A stretch of DNA of 64,000 bases. Source: Paenibacillus sp. (GTDB lineage Bacteria; Bacillota; Bacilli; Paenibacillales; YIM-B00363). How positions within the stretch are numbered: the stretch's first letter is position 1; each line of letters begins with the position of its first letter. The stretch is taken from positions 62,001-126,000 of the forward strand of contig NZ_JAPSKE010000004.1 in assembly GCF_031177825.1 (NCBI RefSeq), read 5' to 3'. Positions 8,941-18,284 of the stretch are shown one piece after another. The notes under the pieces are model-generated. The model saw only the letters and a program-made list of their open reading frames with translations, ran no database searches and had not been told where the DNA came from. The position numbers were made by a program, and so were the translations under genes.

Positions 8941-10331
8941 TTGGAGTACCGCCCGCTCCGTCTTCGCGTCCCACCGCCAATCGATCCGTCCATCCAGACG
9001 CAAGCCTCCGTACCATTCGTCCATCTCTATTTCGCGAATCGCGTCCGTCTCTCCTGCCTCCGCCGTCCGTCCGAAAACGGTCAGCTCGACCCGGCGTGCC
9101 GAGACGGGGAGCGTATTGGCTGCGGAGCAGGTAGATGGCCGCTCGGCTTCGTCAACGAACCGGATCAACGCCTTCGGCCGTTCCGCCATGCTTCGCAGCC
9201 GATGCCAATATTCCATATCGCCCATGCCGAGATCGCCGATGCGATCCCCTACGTCACGGAACAAGTCGGTCGCCGCGCGCGCGCCGTCCCGCAAGGCTAC
9301 CAGCGTCGTCTGCTCGACGATGCCCAACCCGTTCCGAACCGACGGCAACCGTGCCAAATGCCAACGGAACGCCGAACGGGCGTAAGGGAGCGCCGACGTA
9401 TCACATGAGAGCGCAAGCGCATGCGTTTCCAAGCTCGGCGACGCATAAGCCTCCCATAGCTTCGCGCCCGTCTCGAACTCCCTACGCCCGACCGGACGCC
9501 ATGTGCCCGATAGCGTCTCCAACTGCTCAACGGTCAGTTGGCCCAATCCCCGAAACCGGTCAATGCCCGGGAATTCCCCGATGCAGAGCAAACTGAGCTT
9601 GGTTCGCCCGAGCGGCCGTCCGGCAAACCAACGAAGCAAATACCATAGCATCGTCTGGTCGAACAAGTCGTGCTCGAACCACATAACGACCTCGTCGTAC
9701 GTCCCGAAACGACCCAGCTCCCGTTCTTGCTCCTCACAGACCCGGACGTAGTCGTTCGCCGGAATGCCCATCTCTCGCTCCAAATAGGCCGCCCGCATCG
9801 TTCGACATTCGCGGTCTTCCATGTCTAGAAACGCCGGCCCCACCGGGTATACCTCCCTCCAAACCAGCACGTCCCCCGGAATGGCAGCCCGCTTCAAGGT
9901 TTCCCCGACATGATCCCCGTTCACAATGTGCAGCATTTTAGCGCCTCCTTCGTATAGATCGTGGAATACCGTAACGACGTTGGACACATGGAGCGACGTT
10001 CTCAGCGTCCGTCGGGCGTCGTATAGACGTTTCTTCAAGACCGCCGGGGAGACGTTCAGCGCGGCCGCGATTTCTTTGATCGAGTATCCGAGCAAATGCG
10101 TTCGCGACGCTCCACGATCGTGCGGAACCAGCCCGGAAACGCCTCCGGCTGCCAGAGTCCGTCCAACTTGGCGAACGCTTCCGCGAACGCGTCCTGTGCC
10201 GCATCCTCCGCTCGAGACGAGTCGTTCAATTTCGCAATCGCGACCGCGTAGCCCATTCCGTAAAAATGCCGTACCAGTTCAGCCCACGCCGCCTGGTCAC
10301 CCCGCTTCGCTTCCTCTACCCACAACCTCAC
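8935..10331 (-). pseudogene. Sigma-70-like / DUF1835 fusion, broken
   Basis: The 5' part (to about 10105) is sigma-70 region 2: LWVEEAKRGDQAAWAELV, then RAEDAAQDAFAEAFAKLDG and FPGWFRTIV. The 3' part, in another frame, has a region 4 helix-turn-helix (LLGYSIKEIAAALNVSP) followed by a DUF1835 domain starting MLHIVNGDHVGETLK. The normal linker between regions 2 and 4 is missing and the frame shifts at the joint near 10105, so this is an internal deletion. The DUF1835 half could still be translated alone. GTG at 10331 with AAGGGAG upstream is the likely original start. Confidence 0.8.
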
Positions 10332-10705
10332 TTCACCATCTCCCTTTGCAAACGCCTTCGATATTGAAGTGCCGAAAACACCGAAAAAGGTTACATTTCG
10401 CTTAGCGCATCGTTCATCCCTTTTCTCGAGACGGCTCGAAATGCCAAAAGCGATGGATCGGAGGCGCAACATTACTAGCTATGTAGAGCAGGATTCGCCA
10501 AAAATATCCCTTGCTCCTGCCCCTAGACGAAAACGATCGTCGGTTTCCGCCTGTTCAAATCGAATCACATTCCTGGCGGTATAAATAAGGGTAGGGTTCA
10601 TCCTATCATTCTCCATAGACAAAGAATTAGGGCATCTAATTCAGATGCCCCGACTAGGTGTAATTCTATTCCTGCGGGTATCTTTCTCCGCAAGTTTCCT
10701 TAAGT
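10332..10705. other. Intergenic region with one hairpin
   Basis: No firm gene. A 40-residue frame on the minus strand (10479-10601) starts MNPTLIYTARNVIRF and could be the beginning of a lost gene, but its ribosome binding site is poor. The hairpin at 10630-10650 probably ends the large gene pair upstream on the minus strand. Confidence 0.4.
10630..10650 (-). terminator. Likely terminator of the 14-15 kb gene pair
   Basis: Inverted repeat GGGCATCT / AGATGCCC with a 5-base loop, followed on the minus strand by a moderately T-rich run. It lies 56 bases past the stop of the 1213-residue gene. Confidence 0.55.
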
Positions 10706-13700
10706 TTAAAAATTCTGATGCTCCAGCGCATCATCCGCATTCATGATCAGCCTGATCAGGTTGAAAATGGCGGCGAAGGCGGCGGCCGATCCGGAACCGA
10801 GCGCTGCTAACCATTGAGGTTCACCCTTCGTCATGTTTGCGATCCCCCCGGCTTCGTCTGAGATAAAATACAGGGTATTCTGGATGATTTTTGTGATCGA
10901 GTCCCCTTTCTCGTTCTGCTGATTCGGATCATTCTGATTTTCCTCCTTCAGTTCGATTACAGTCGTTGTGATCTCGAGCCCGAACACCACGGCGCCGATC
11001 AACATTTTCCACAAGCCCTTCGTGACCGGGACAGCCGAATCATTGATCGCCTTGCGAACTGCTGTCGGTAAAGCCATATCCCCAATCGCGCCTACCAAAT
11101 AAGTAAACCAGGTTCCTCGCTGATACCATACCTCCTTATCGCCGCCTACCGGGAAGGAGCCAACAAGCTTGCCGAACGAGAGTGCCATGCTGAAGAGCTC
11201 GATCGACTCCAGCTTTTTCGTCAGAGCTTCCTGCTTTTCGAAATTAGGCTCATCGAGAATTCTTGCTTGAGTGACCGCCCCCCACAAGGTCAAGGCGTCG
11301 CTGGCAAGAGAGGCTACCAGGTAAGTTAATCCGCCGAGGTAGGAGTACATTTGTGGCCCAGAAACCGCGGAGCTATCATCGTTCTTGTTTTTCGCAGTTG
11401 CGACTGCAGCGAGTAACGACGTCGAATCGCTGCTGCCGTCCGTTCCCATCAGCAGGCCGAAGATTTGCTTGTAGTCGCCCTTAATGAACAGATCATTGTC
11501 ATCGGTAATCGGTGTCTGCTCCACTATGAGCTTGTAGCCGATGGTCGCTGGAATCGCATAAACAAGCATTATGGCGTCGAGCGCGGACAGATCGTCATCC
11601 GAGAGAGTTTTGTAGAAGGCGCTGAAGAACGGGATGTCGATCTTCTGGTTCAAGCCGTCTTTATATAAGGACATCAAGTCCTCCATCAGCTTGATCATGC
11701 CGACTACAATGGTCTCCATGGCATCGACGATCCCGATCAACAGGTCACTGCCCAGCATCTCTAGAACTTGGCTGAACGTAATCGACTGATCGGAGAACGC
11801 CGTCTGCAAATCTTCCCCAAGCTGCGTGATCGTCTGCTGAATAGATGTGAGCGTAGGGTATACGACATCCTTGAAAAAGTCATTAATCGCGTCGCTCGGA
11901 TTCATCACGCCGGCATCCGTATTGTCCGCGACGCCGCCATGCATCAAATGATATTGTCCCCAATAGGATCCCGGCGTGTTATTGGTCTTCTGCTGCATGC
12001 TCACCGTGTCGGAGGATTGCTCGGTCACATATTGGTTTTTGGCCGCGAAAATGTTGTCCTGCGGAACGGTAGGCCCTTCTAAGTTCTTGAGATCGTTCTT
12101 TAGCTGCTCAAAAAAGCTGCTGACCTTATCCTCGAATTGCTTCAGCTCGTTCTTGCCGAACTCCATGGACTGGTTCGCGAGGTTGACCAGCGCCTTATGC
12201 ACCCTCTTAATATCGTCCCAATCGAAAATAAAGCCGAGCCAGTCGATAAACTTGTTAATATCGATGCCAAGCGTCTTGTTCAACACCCAGCTGATGGCAC
12301 GGAAAACTTCCTCCAGCACCATAATTTCGAACTTGAACCACAGCTCGCCGATCTTGAATACGAATTCGAGCACATCCTCCCCCACTTGAACGAAGAATTG
12401 CTCAACATCGTCGATCTTCTCCTTTATCCACTCGTACGCATCGCCGAACGCGACCTCTAACCAGTTCAGCGCAGCGAAGGCGTTGCTCGCTGTGCCGGTT
12501 AACATCGCGTTCTCCGATCCGGCCGTCGAGAGCGCTCGCAGATGTGTCGTAGCCGCTGCATGATCGAGGAACGTCGCCTTGCCGCCTGTGAACGTCAACC
12601 CCCATACGTGCTGCTGGCGCCCTTGAAGACGAAGCAGGTGCCGCCCCGGCTCTGACGCCGAACGATTCGTTGCGAAGAGCGCCTGGGTAGATGGCGTCAT
12701 TTGCGACCCGCCGGTCGGCGCATTGAACGTATAAGAGGTCAGCTGCTGAAGGGCGCCGGCCGCGGCATCGATGTTGTCGCTGTCGGTGTTCGGGTCGACG
12801 AGCGGCGAGCCGTCCTGCAGCTTCGCATTTTTCAAATCATCCGATGATTGAATGAGCGTCAGAGAAGAGTTGATCTGAGCCGACGGATCGATGTCGACGA
12901 TCTCGTCGAAGTAGCTTCCCTGCAAGCGGAACACCGGCGTCGATAGGTCATGCACGACGTTGATGATTGTCACGTTGCCCATCAGATCCGTCGTGACCGA
13001 TACCGGCGTATTCGGATCGATACTATGCAGTTGGCCGTTAATCGTCGCGAACGTCCAGGAGGAAGCCGTCATCTGAATCGTCTTGTTCATCATCGGCTGT
13101 CCGAGGCTGTCGTTCAGATGGATGTGCGTCGTATAGCAGTTGAAGTTCTGGATCGTGTCGAGCTGGCTGAGCTGAATCTGGCTTTCCTTCCAGAGCGTGC
13201 TGGCCGGGTCCTGGTATTGGAACGTAAGTGAACTATCGTTTTTTACGGTAAAAATCGTATTCGCCTGCATGCTCGTATTGCGGAATGCGGTGATCTGCGA
13301 CACGCCGTCACGGATCATAATAGGCGTCCCCCAACTCGTATAGTCGCTACGCACGCCGGCGCAGTGATAGAGTTCATTGTCGCCGCTTACGGTAAAGATC
13401 GAAGCGTTGTCCGTATCCTGCGTGACGATAAGCTCATGAATGTCGGACAAATTCGTCGCCGAAGCTATGGTCGTCGCGCCGGATGTTGTGGACGACGGGT
13501 ATACATAGATGCTGTCCCCCGCAGCGTACAGATCGTACGAATTGCCGCTGCCTGGCAGCGCAGCGATTGCGTTCACATTGCCGGGCAGCGAGAACGAGTA
13601 GCTCGCCGACTTATGGTATTTCGGATCCGGTAGCGAGGTGAACTCGAGTGATTGTCCTGCGCTTGTCTGATATAGCGCGTACACCCCGATATCGCCCTGC

Positions 13701-14347
13701 ACAATTCCAATAGCCATATCCTGCAAATTTTGCGCGTTCTCGGGAAGGGTGAACTTCTGCCATGTCCAAGACGTGTCAGATGCGTTCATGTTGATCCAGT
13801 AATGCTCATCGGTATCGCTCGTCTTGACGGCTGCGATCCCGAGAGGCGTCACCGAACTATCGTTGCCCGAATCGATGACGATCTCCTTAATCTTCACATC
13901 GCCGTTTGGGAACGGGCGCTTCATCCATTTCGAGGCGAGGTTCGACCAATCTGTCAACGTTGGGTCGTTCGACAAAAGGGGAGTCAGATAGAGAGTCGAT
14001 TTATCCGAGCTCCCCTTCGGTGCCATAGCAAGCGCGATGAGCAGTTGGCCGTCCGCGCTCTGCGCAACGTCGAACGTTTGCGCTTGCAAATTAGAATCGA
14101 TCCCCGAGCTGATATTATATTGGGACCATCCGGATGTGCTGCTGGCATCCGTTACGATGACGTACATGGAATGATCGCTGCCGATCGAGAACAATATCGC
14201 ATTCCCTGCGTGATCCTGCACGGCCTTCATCATATTTTGCGGGTCGACAACGGTTGCCGCCGCCTGGTTGACCATTAGTTCTGAATTGACGATCAACTGG
14301 ACAGCATTAGTGCCCTCTGAATCCTTCGTTAACAGCAAGGTATTCAT
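10706..14347 (-). CDS. Large uncharacterised propeller/helical protein
   Basis: This 1213-residue protein is not recognised. Residues 1 to about 400 show repeats of about 50-60 residues with Trp/Tyr ends and DG/SG turns (for example AGNAILFSIGSDHSMYVIV), suggesting a beta-propeller. An Ig-like beta segment follows (about 400-470). From about 600 there are long hydrophobic and amphipathic helices (WLEVAFGDAYEWIKEKIDD, FEIMVLEEVFRAISWVL). The C-terminal third has several hydrophobic stretches, ending AAFAAIFNLIRLIMNADDA. There is no signal peptide. It starts 22 bases after the partner gene, with GAAGGAGG upstream. The layout suggests a binding head plus membrane-active helices, which is inference. 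Confidence 0.75.
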   Translation of the reverse strand: MNTLLLTKDSEGTNAVQLIVNSELMVNQAAATVVDPQNMMKAVQDHAGNAILFSIGSDHSMYVIVTDASSTSGWSQYNISSGIDSNLQAQTFDVAQSADGQLLIALAMAPKGSSDKSTLYLTPLLSNDPTLTDWSNLASKWMKRPFPNGDVKIKEIVIDSGNDSSVTPLGIAAVKTSDTDEHYWINMNASDTSWTWQKFTLPENAQNLQDMAIGIVQGDIGVYALYQTSAGQSLEFTSLPDPKYHKSASYSFSLPGNVNAIAALPGSGNSYDLYAAGDSIYVYPSSTTSGATTIASATNLSDIHELIVTQDTDNASIFTVSGDNELYHCAGVRSDYTSWGTPIMIRDGVSQITAFRNTSMQANTIFTVKNDSSLTFQYQDPASTLWKESQIQLSQLDTIQNFNCYTTHIHLNDSLGQPMMNKTIQMTASSWTFATINGQLHSIDPNTPVSVTTDLMGNVTIINVVHDLSTPVFRLQGSYFDEIVDIDPSAQINSSLTLIQSSDDLKNAKLQDGSPLVDPNTDSDNIDAAAGALQQLTSYTFNAPTGGSQMTPSTQALFATNRSASEPGRHLLRLQGRQQHVWGLTFTGGKATFLDHAAATTHLRALSTAGSENAMLTGTASNAFAALNWLEVAFGDAYEWIKEKIDDVEQFFVQVGEDVLEFVFKIGELWFKFEIMVLEEVFRAISWVLNKTLGIDINKFIDWLGFIFDWDDIKRVHKALVNLANQSMEFGKNELKQFEDKVSSFFEQLKNDLKNLEGPTVPQDNIFAAKNQYVTEQSSDTVSMQQKTNNTPGSYWGQYHLMHGGVADNTDAGVMNPSDAINDFFKDVVYPTLTSIQQTITQLGEDLQTAFSDQSITFSQVLEMLGSDLLIGIVDAMETIVVGMIKLMEDLMSLYKDGLNQKIDIPFFSAFYKTLSDDDLSALDAIMLVYAIPATIGYKLIVEQTPITDDNDLFIKGDYKQIFGLLMGTDGSSDSTSLLAAVATAKNKNDDSSAVSGPQMYSYLGGLTYLVASLASDALTLWGAVTQARILDEPNFEKQEALTKKLESIELFSMALSFGKLVGSFPVGGDKEVWYQRGTWFTYLVGAIGDMALPTAVRKAINDSAVPVTKGLWKMLIGAVVFGLEITTTVIELKEENQNDPNQQNEKGDSITKIIQNTLYFISDEAGGIANMTKGEPQWLAALGSGSAAAFAAIFNLIRLIMNADDALEHQNF

Positions 14348-14369
14348 GCTGCGAGTTCCTCCTTCGCGT

Positions 14370-15857
14370 TTAAGATTGTGATTTGTATGTAATGTCCATC
14401 GTCAGGTTATTGAACGGATCAAGCTGGGCGTTGGCGTAGAAGAATACATCGCCTGCCGGTAAAATAAACCTGTTGTGTAATGGACCGAGCAGATTCTTGA
14501 ATTGATTCAGCGTGTTCTTCATGCTGCTCTCGTAGCTGCCGCCGATGTCGTTTAGTAACTGCTTGTTATCCGGTATAAGGGCAATATCTCCTTTGCCGAG
14601 CCAGTTGCCGTCTGTAGACTTGGTTGCGTCCGGCACATCCAGGTCGAGATCGAGTGCGACCTGCCCATCGTCACCCGCGGAGATGGTGATTTTGCCCGTC
14701 CAGTCGATCTTGGCCGTCTCGGACATCCACTCGGAGAATACGCAAGTAAAATCGTTCCGGTACGTCATCGTCAAATTCCCGCTCAGGTTGACCTTCACCT
14801 TGGTCGGCGTATCGTTGCTGTAGCTTACGCTCGCGGTCCGGTTGTCCGTCATCGTAATATGAGCGTCCACCATCGTAAGCGATGAGATACACTTAACGTC
14901 ATCCTTTAATGTATATTGCTGCTGCGAATTGCTTGAGTAGGACCAGCCGCCAGTAATCGGGGTTGGCGCATTGGTAATTCCGAGTGAATTCTGGATTAAC
15001 GGGAGGAGCCAGCTGATCCAAAACAGATCGCTCGATATAATAAATTTGCCGTCGGATTCTGAGTTTGTCACCCAATTGCTGGAGAAGATGCCTGCATTCG
15101 GATCGGTCGGTAGAGGTGTTTGATTGGTCATGACGAGGAAGTTCAGTGTGCTGATCCCTTCGATGCTCGGATCGCTGTAAATGGAGAATGTGCTTCCTGT
15201 AGGAGTAAACGTCGGCGGAGTTGATGGGGCTATGGTGTTCGTATCGACGCAATAGCCTAGGATGTATGGGTTGTCGGTTCCCTGCAGTGTCGTGAAATAA
15301 GTCTGCAGTGCCTGTTGGAATTGAGTAATTTGCCCTGGCGTTATCATGGAGCCGTCTGGGAGCGGCATCTTCGTCAAGCCAGGATCAAAGCTGGCCAAAT
15401 CCGCATCCTCGAAGTCGGTGAACAGATGACTGATCGTGAACATACTGTCGTTGAACTGCTGCAGGTGATCCTGCACCTCCTGCGGTACCGCGCTTCCTTT
15501 CTTAACGTCGTCGTACGCAATGGCGACCAAATCCAGATTGACAGTGAAGGCGTATACCCAGTTCGTAAAATCGATCGTCTTTTGCTTGGCGGATGAGCCG
15601 AACCCATCCCAGTACGTGAACTTCCCGGAAGGCATATTCAGCATGAAGAGAATCGCCCGGTTCGTTCCCGGTACGCTGAAGCTAACGGTCGGTGCATTCA
15701 GCTTGGCATCGATTTCAATTCCTGTATCTCCGGCCTTGAGCTTAAGATGATCTGGCAAGATGCTCTTCTTGAACAGCTGTTCGAACTGGAAGTTGATAGT
15801 GTCCTCGGTGATGGCGGCTACCATCTGGAACCCGCCTAACGTTTGGGGTGTCGACAT
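14370..15857 (-). CDS. TULIP/P47-like protein, uncertain
   Basis: This protein of 495 residues is likely beta-rich. It opens LGGFQMVAAITEDTINFQF and closes RFILPAGDVFFYANAQLD, a layout that recalls TULIP-fold proteins of the clostridial P47/OrfX type, whose lipid-binding fold starts with a long beta-alpha segment and ends with such a strand. The match is by pattern memory and is not proven. There is no signal peptide. The start at 15857 has GGAGGACATTC before it; the frame is open 37 codons further up but without such a site. It is the first gene of a two-gene operon with the 1213-residue protein. Confidence 0.65.
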   Translation of the reverse strand: MSTPQTLGGFQMVAAITEDTINFQFEQLFKKSILPDHLKLKAGDTGIEIDAKLNAPTVSFSVPGTNRAILFMLNMPSGKFTYWDGFGSSAKQKTIDFTNWVYAFTVNLDLVAIAYDDVKKGSAVPQEVQDHLQQFNDSMFTISHLFTDFEDADLASFDPGLTKMPLPDGSMITPGQITQFQQALQTYFTTLQGTDNPYILGYCVDTNTIAPSTPPTFTPTGSTFSIYSDPSIEGISTLNFLVMTNQTPLPTDPNAGIFSSNWVTNSESDGKFIISSDLFWISWLLPLIQNSLGITNAPTPITGGWSYSSNSQQQYTLKDDVKCISSLTMVDAHITMTDNRTASVSYSNDTPTKVKVNLSGNLTMTYRNDFTCVFSEWMSETAKIDWTGKITISAGDDGQVALDLDLDVPDATKSTDGNWLGKGDIALIPDNKQLLNDIGGSYESSMKNTLNQFKNLLGPLHNRFILPAGDVFFYANAQLDPFNNLTMDITYKSQS

Positions 15858-15977
15858 GAATGTCCTCCTTTGATCATGTGATTTTTTATGATGCACGAAT
15901 ATTATATCAGATGGACGGGAGATAATTACCTCTTTACCCAAGTTATAACAAACCTCGTATTTCTTCATGATAGGAAT

Positions 15978-16027
15978 GCTGCCAGTTAGTAGAACGAGGC
16001 CACCGATCGTACTGCCGGCAGCCTCGT
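15978..16027 (-). terminator. Dispersed hairpin element, copy at ribD end
   Basis: GCTGCCAGTTAGT is followed by the inverted repeat ACGAGGC (15994-16000) / GCCTCGT (16021-16027), with a smaller inner pairing. It lies 61 bases past the ribD stop on the minus strand. The closest relative in the window is the copy at 60411-60461. Confidence 0.6.
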
Positions 16028-16088
16028 CATGTTGTTTATTTACTTATTACTCGACACGGGAAATCTCTTCTACCGCATCCGGTCAAGG

Positions 16089-17183
16089 TCAGTCGTTCGG
16101 ATATGCCGTGATACAAATATCCTCTCCGACCTGCCGGGTGCTGTGGATCGTAACATTCCATGCCTCATCGACAGTTTCCACGTCCGTGCCGCCGAAGGGA
16201 GTGAAGGAATTGCGTCCTCCCAGTATTTTGGGAGCGATATAGATCAACCATTTGTTAATCAGCTTGGTGCGCAAGAAAGATCCATTGATTTCGCTGCCGC
16301 CTTCTACCAGAAGGTCGGTAATGCCTCTCTGATAAAGAATGCTCATCAAGGCATGCAGATCAAGACCGTATTCAGTTTGAGGGACAAAAAGAATATCCAG
16401 CCCTCTTTGTTTCAAAGCGCTCACTTTTTCAGGATCCGCATCTTCTTTCGTTACAATCCAAGTCTGTACTTCCGAACAATCGGCTACATGAGCCGTCATC
16501 GGTAAGCGCAGATTCGTATCGAGGATGATGCGGATGGGCTGCTTCGAACGTTCCGGCAATCGCGCCGTTAGGCGGGGGTTGTCCGCCAAAACCGTTTGGA
16601 TCCCCACCAGAATGCCATCGACTTCGCTTCGCAACTGATGCACTTCCTGTTGTACCTGAGCCCCCGTTATCCACTGCGAGTGTCCCGTATGCGCAGCCAA
16701 TTTTCCATCCAGCGTCATAGCAACGTTTGAAATAACAAACGGGAGGTGTTTGGTCATGTTGTGCACATATCGCTCATTTAGCAATTTAGCTTCCGCCTGC
16801 AACACACCCACATCAACTCGGATCCCGTGTTCCCTCAACAGTTGAATGCCGCGTCCAGCCATCATCGGATTCGGATCCTGCATGGCAACGACGACACGTG
16901 CGACCTCGGCATTCTTAACCATCTCCGCGCAAGGAGCAGTTCCTCCGAACGGGGAACACGGTTCAAGTGTTACATATAACGTGGCGCCTTTCGTATGCTC
17001 GCCGGCCATGCGAAATGCATGAACCTCGGCATGGGGTTCCCCCGCTTTCCGATGGACGCCCATACCGACGATCTGCCCTTCTTTGACAAGAATGGCGCCC
17101 ACGACGGGATTCGGTGTCGTTTTTCCTTTGGCTGTGGCAGCCAAGTCTAACGCTAATTTCATAAAATGCTGGTCATTATTCAC
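16089..17183 (-). CDS. ribD: RibD, bifunctional deaminase/reductase
   Basis: RibD catalyses the second and third steps of riboflavin synthesis. The N-terminal deaminase domain has the zinc motifs HAEVHA (about residue 51) and PCSPFGGTAPCAE (about 75-87), and the C-terminal reductase domain shows MTLDGKLAAHTGHSQWIT and the end segment LVEGGSEINGSF. The start is placed at GTG 17183, where GTGA overlaps the ribA stop TGA, so translation is probably coupled. The frame is open four codons further up. Length of about 364 is normal. Only ribA and ribD are here; ribE, ribBA and ribH must be elsewhere if the whole pathway is made. Confidence 0.93.
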   Translation of the reverse strand: MNNDQHFMKLALDLAATAKGKTTPNPVVGAILVKEGQIVGMGVHRKAGEPHAEVHAFRMAGEHTKGATLYVTLEPCSPFGGTAPCAEMVKNAEVARVVVAMQDPNPMMAGRGIQLLREHGIRVDVGVLQAEAKLLNERYVHNMTKHLPFVISNVAMTLDGKLAAHTGHSQWITGAQVQQEVHQLRSEVDGILVGIQTVLADNPRLTARLPERSKQPIRIILDTNLRLPMTAHVADCSEVQTWIVTKEDADPEKVSALKQRGLDILFVPQTEYGLDLHALMSILYQRGITDLLVEGGSEINGSFLRTKLINKWLIYIAPKILGGRNSFTPFGGTDVETVDEAWNVTIHSTRQVGEDICITAYPND

Positions 17184-17947
17184 CTGCCGCCCCATCCTTC
17201 CTGTTCGACGCTTCGGGTTGGAGGATCGTAAAGGTGACCTGATTTGGCAATTTTCGTTCTCAAGTATCGCTTATTATGCTTCGTGGGGTTACCCCAAATA
17301 GAGACGTGTTGATCGGTTAGAAGTCCTTTCTCTCGAAGTGAATGCAATTTTTTGGGGTTGTTTGTAATAAGACTGACCGGTTTGCGCCGCATGCTTCGAA
17401 GTACGCGAATCGCTTCATCGTAGGAGCGCTGATCGTCGTCGTAACCAAGTTCAATATTGGCTTCTACCGTATCGTAGCCTTTTTCCTGCAATAAATAAGC
17501 AAGAGACTTTGAAAAAAGCCCGATACCGCGGCCCTCATGATTGGCCAAATAAAAAAGAGCTCCGCAACCGTTTTGGGCGATCATGTTCATGGAACGTTGC
17601 AATTGGTAGCCGCAGTCGCAGCGTTTGCTCCCGAAAATGTCCCCGGTATGGCATATGCTGTGAAACCGGACCAACGCTTGGTCGTTGTTGGCGAAGTCGC
17701 CATAAACGAGTACGGATGATTGCTGAGAAGATGCGAAATCAATTTCAGACAGTACGTCGAGAATCTCTCCTTCCAGCGAAGGAATGCTTTCCATATTTAA
17801 CCATGTATACCATTGGAAAGTAATTTCTCGACCTTCCAGTTGTACCGGGAGCTGCACTGGGCCAACAAGAACGAGATTCGGACTGTGGTCTTGTCTCAAG
17901 ATCTTTATCTTTTCGGCCACCACATTTCTAGCTTGCATCGAAATCAC
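17180..17947 (-). CDS. ribA: GTP cyclohydrolase II (RibA-type)
   Basis: This 255-residue protein is a stand-alone GTP cyclohydrolase II, the first step from GTP to riboflavin. The zinc ligands are in CHTGDIFGSKRCDCGYQL (C-x10-C-x-C), and NHEGRGIGL is the GTP-binding motif. The C-terminal YDTVEANIELGYDDDQRSY is also typical. It lacks the DHBP synthase half of RibBA. GTG at 17947 is the likely start with GAGGAGATGGA upstream. It overlaps ribD by the GTGA arrangement. A c-di-GMP riboswitch lies about 200 bases upstream on the same strand. Confidence 0.93.
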   Translation of the reverse strand: MISMQARNVVAEKIKILRQDHSPNLVLVGPVQLPVQLEGREITFQWYTWLNMESIPSLEGEILDVLSEIDFASSQQSSVLVYGDFANNDQALVRFHSICHTGDIFGSKRCDCGYQLQRSMNMIAQNGCGALFYLANHEGRGIGLFSKSLAYLLQEKGYDTVEANIELGYDDDQRSYDEAIRVLRSMRRKPVSLITNNPKKLHSLREKGLLTDQHVSIWGNPTKHNKRYLRTKIAKSGHLYDPPTRSVEQEGWGGR

Positions 17948-17988
17948 AATTCCATCTCCTCTTCAAACAGTTTTGTTGGATCTTTGGA

Positions 17989-18015
17989 CTAAAGTCGTCC
18001 GTTGCAGCTGTGCAT
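17989..18015 (-). CDS. Possible mini-ORF ahead of ribA
   Basis: An eight-residue frame (MHSCNGRL) has an exceptionally good ribosome binding site, GGAAAGGAGG, four bases before its ATG. It sits between the riboswitch terminator and ribA. It may be a leader peptide or the leftover start of the gene the riboswitch originally controlled. Confidence 0.4.
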   Translation of the reverse strand: MHSCNGRL

Positions 18016-18052
18016 GATACCTCCTTTCCGTCAATATGTTTGTTAGATGGGT

Positions 18053-18100
18053 AAAAAATAAAAAATCCCCGATTTCGTTGCCGAAAGTGGGGATTTCGAA
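18053..18100 (-). terminator. Riboswitch expression-platform terminator
   Basis: On the minus strand AAATCCCC pairs with GGGGATTT around an inner segment, and a run of T (TTTTTTATTTTTT) follows. It lies about 45 bases past the c-di-GMP aptamer and before the ribosome binding site of the downstream genes, which is the usual place for a transcription-attenuating platform. Confidence 0.85.
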
Positions 18101-18142
18101 AAACGGGAAATAACCTGAAAGAGGCACCCGGATTTCCAAACT

Positions 18143-18231
18143 ATTCGGCAACTGGCTGGCATAGACTTTGCATTTCGCAAATTCCTTAGCCCCTTTAGCT
18201 TTGCGTCGCTAATTTTCATTAGCTTTGCCAT
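18143..18231 (-). promoter_or_regulatory. Cyclic di-GMP-I (GEMM-I) riboswitch aptamer
   Basis: The minus strand shows the conserved GEMM-I core. GGCAAAGC is followed by a stem GCTAAT-GAAA-ATTAGC with a GNRA tetraloop, then GACGCAAAGC, then AAAGGGGCTAAGG, and it closes with GCCAGCCAGTTGCC. The order, the tetraloop and its receptor-side helix match the known aptamer. A terminator hairpin with a T-run follows. In known members c-di-GMP binding changes read-through. The next genes on this strand are a mini-ORF and then ribA-ribD. Confidence 0.9.
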
Positions 18232-18255
18232 TATCGTTTTTCAATTACAGCTACA

Positions 18256-18284
18256 ATGATAATCTTTGCTCTCTATGATTGCAA
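18256..18284 (-). promoter_or_regulatory. Sigma-A-like promoter of the riboswitch transcript
   Basis: On the minus strand TTGCAA (18279-18284) and TATCAT (18256-18261) are separated by exactly 17 bases. Initiation would be expected near 18250, about 20 bases before the aptamer. Confidence 0.6.
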
